From assembly GCA_035480535.1 (NCBI GenBank), contig DATIHQ010000060.1:1-6270 (forward strand): a DNA stretch of 6,270 nucleotides. The letters run 5' to 3'. Both the position numbers and the translations under genes were made by a program. The notes below the pieces were generated by a model that was given only the letters and a program-made list of their open reading frames with translations, was not told the DNA's origin and searched no databases. Shown in pieces: positions 5,219 through 6,270 of this stretch. The first letter of the stretch is position 1; each line of letters opens with the position of its first letter. Origin of the DNA: DATIHQ01 sp035480535 (GTDB taxonomy: Bacteria > Chlamydiota > Chlamydiia > Chlamydiales > SM23-39).

Positions 5219-5262
5219 ATTCGTACTGCGAAGGTCGTCGGTTCGATTCCGGCTTCAGGCAA
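5219..5262 (+). repeat. Right direct repeat (attR-like), orphan 3' part of tRNA-Thr
   Basis: It is identical to 442-485 except C5226 for A449. It contains the anticodon loop, the 3' anticodon stem, the variable region, the T-arm and the 3' acceptor strand. The D-arm and 5' acceptor strand are missing, so it cannot make a tRNA. Sequence beyond it (from 5263) should be the original chromosomal DNA downstream of the tRNA gene. Confidence 0.85.
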
Positions 5263-5283
5263 TTGGGTGGGGTTGTTCGGGGT

Positions 5284-5310
5284 CCCCGATCGATGCTTCA
5301 TCGATTGGGG
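5284..5310. other. Strong 12-bp stem-loop downstream of the right repeat
   Basis: CCCCGATCGATG (5284-5295) pairs with CATCGATTGGGG (5299-5310) around a CTT loop: 11 Watson-Crick pairs and one G-T. It starts 21 bases after the orphan tRNA end. There is no T-run on either strand (a G-run follows on the plus strand), so it is not a standard intrinsic terminator. It could be a processing or termination signal of the tRNA transcript before the island inserted, or a regulatory structure upstream of the porin. In the rest of the gap (5311-5388) I see only a weak promoter-like pair, TTGGGG (5305-5310) and AATAAT (5328-5333). Confidence 0.55.
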
Positions 5311-5388
5311 GGGTCGTGGCTCGACTTAATAATTATCTTGCGGTCTACATAATCTTTGAATACGCTGTGGCTAGCATGAGGGTTGAAG

Positions 5389-6270
5389 ATGGGTAGGCTT
5401 TGTCGTTTTCTAGTGGGCGCATTCACAATCGTTGCATTCGCAGGATTTGCGGATCCTGCTCCGAATTCAAAGACAGAGTGTTGTAAAGAGAGCTGCCCTT
5501 CTATTTGGCCCGATCTTAGATGCGATATGGGGATTTCCTTCTCCGCCGATTTTCTCTATTGGCAAACGTGCCAAACAGGGATCTGGTATGGTCAGGTTGC
5601 TAATTTCCATACGTCGATTCTGAAGCCAGGCGGCGGCGACAACATTCCTTCTTTTGGAGACTATAAGAACCCCGAATATAAATTCGATCCAGGAATACGC
5701 GCTTCTTTTGGATTTAGACCGCATTACGATTACTGGCAAATCGATTTTGTCTGGACTCACATGAATTCCAAAGCTTCCGGATTTTCTGATCTTCCTGGAG
5801 CATTTGAAACCTCAGTCATTATCCCTAATCCTCTTTTCTTCGTCCCTCAAATTCTTAATAACAATAGCGTGAACGCAAATGCTACCTGGAGATCTAATTA
5901 CAATACGATCGATTTGGATATCAATAGAGAAATTCCCTTTGGCTAATATTTTGGACTCAAAGGCCACTTTGGTCTTAAGAACCTATGGCTCAATGAAAAA
6001 TATCATATTTTTGCCCTTGCCGCTTACTCAGGTGAACTTCCTGAACCACTCACTGTCGTCAATTCCGAATCTAATATGGCACAAGAGATCTGGGGAATAG
6101 GCCCTTTGATTGGTTTAGATTCCTTTTGGAAAGTCTACAAAGGGTTCAATCTATTCGGAAAAGCTGCGTTTTCTCTCGTATGGAGCCATGTCAAATCTAC
6201 CGTTTTAGGACAGTTTTTTAATGGAACCGAACCCGTTGTCGTTACAGTTATGACTTCAAACTTCCACACA
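5389..6270 (+). pseudogene. Lpg1974-like / MOMP-like outer membrane porin, interrupted by an in-frame stop and cut by window edge
   Basis: The ATG at 5389 is preferred because GAGGG (5378-5382) lies six bases upstream; the in-frame TTG at 5383 directly abuts it. The product starts with a signal peptide (MGRLCRFLVGAFTIVAFAGFA) and a Cys-rich mature N-terminus. The typical porin opening strand follows, ISFSADFLYWQTCQTGIWYG, then alternating aromatic beta-strand segments (IRASFGFRPHYDYWQIDFVW; SNYNTIDLDINREIPFG). A TAA at 5944-5946 ends the frame after 185 codons. The next 108 codons remain open to the window end and read on as the same barrel: YFGLKGHFGLKNLWLNEKY, then IWGIGPLIGLDSFWKVY and GFNLFGKAAFSLVWSHV. 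The interruption is therefore a single nonsense change, not a frameshift. It could be recent gene loss, phase variation, readthrough or a sequencing error. Family members build pores in the outer membrane of environmental chlamydiae. The gene probably followed the tRNA before the island inserted. Confidence 0.8.

Larger units (their letters stand above)
442..5262. mobile_element. Genomic island integrated at tRNA-Thr, integrase lost
   Basis: The element is bounded by a 44-base direct repeat (442-485 and 5219-5262, one mismatch). The left copy lies inside the functional tRNA gene and the right copy is an orphan tRNA 3' end. The repeat starts in the anticodon arm and runs to the tRNA 3' end, the sub-location used by many tyrosine recombinases. 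The 4.8-kb unit carries a minus-strand pair (peptidase C26 fusion and methyltransferase-like protein) and a plus-strand AbiE toxin-antitoxin unit with a third gene. No intact integrase, excisionase or transposase is present, so the element is probably a decayed or reduced remnant mobilisable only in trans. An alternative is that the right tRNA fragment is a relic of a different, larger element whose other parts were deleted. Confidence 0.75.

Noticed and set aside
5219..5262. A second tRNA gene
   Set aside because: The D-arm and 5' acceptor strand are absent upstream of 5219, so no cloverleaf can form; it is a duplicated 3' fragment.
412..5262. CRISPR array or long terminal inverted repeats
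   Set aside because: No regularly spaced short repeats are present, and the only long repeat is a direct pair tied to the tRNA, so neither a CRISPR nor a classic insertion sequence is supported.
5038..5352. A 104-codon plus-strand reading frame spanning the right att repeat
   Set aside because: It starts inside the end of the preceding gene, reads through the tRNA fragment (giving CEGRRFDSGFRQ, a typical translated tRNA T-arm) and the hairpin, and has Arg/Gly/Pro-rich composition without any domain. It is a by-product of the GC-rich non-coding DNA.
5467..5760. Minus-strand 97-codon frame within the porin
   Set aside because: It is antisense to the porin region with the signal peptide and barrel strands; nothing supports independent coding.

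Overview
The window looks like chromosome from an environmental (Parachlamydia-like) member of the Chlamydiae. The main support is the right-hand gene, which reads as an Lpg1974-type / MOMP-like outer membrane porin, a family amplified in those organisms and also found in Legionella. An ispD gene of the non-mevalonate isoprenoid pathway and the moderate-to-low G+C of most of the window are compatible. The lineage call is an inference from family resemblance, not a match to a known genome.

Layout: (1) 1-360, minus strand: the first 120 codons of ispD, cut by the window edge and noticeably GC-rich. (2) 412-484, plus: an intact tRNA-Thr(CGT). (3) 442-5262: a roughly 4.8-kb stretch bounded by a direct repeat. 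The 3' part of the tRNA gene (442-485) recurs at 5219-5262 with 43 of 44 bases identical, the usual signature of a tyrosine-recombinase integration into a tRNA gene. No integrase gene is present; at most a C-terminal-tail-like remnant is seen at 5052-5141. (4) Inside this island are two divergent transcription units. On the minus strand is a 470-residue pentapeptide-repeat / class I glutamine-amidotransferase (peptidase C26, PuuD-like) fusion, followed 28 bases later by a protein with a signal peptide joined to the C-terminal half of a methyltransferase fold. On the plus strand is a type IV toxin-antitoxin pair, AbiEi (antitoxin and repressor) and AbiEii (nucleotidyltransferase toxin), followed by an unrecognised 246-residue gene. 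All three plus-strand genes are joined by ATGA stop/start overlaps. (5) 5263-5388: the likely original downstream flank of the tRNA, containing a perfect-to-wobble 12-bp hairpin. (6) 5389-6270: an Lpg1974-like porin gene with a signal peptide, interrupted by one in-frame TAA at 5944-5946, after which the frame stays open to the window end.

How the parts may work together: the plus-strand unit has a -35/-10 promoter framed by a 17-bp inverted repeat (13 of 17 positions symmetric), a good candidate for the AbiEi autoregulatory operator. The promoter lies so close to the ATG that the message would be leaderless or nearly so. A toxin-antitoxin system can stabilise an island that has lost its integrase. 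The third gene is so tightly coupled to abiEii that it is probably part of the same system, making this a possible three-component AbiE variant. The minus-strand pair has no evident functional link to it and looks like cargo.
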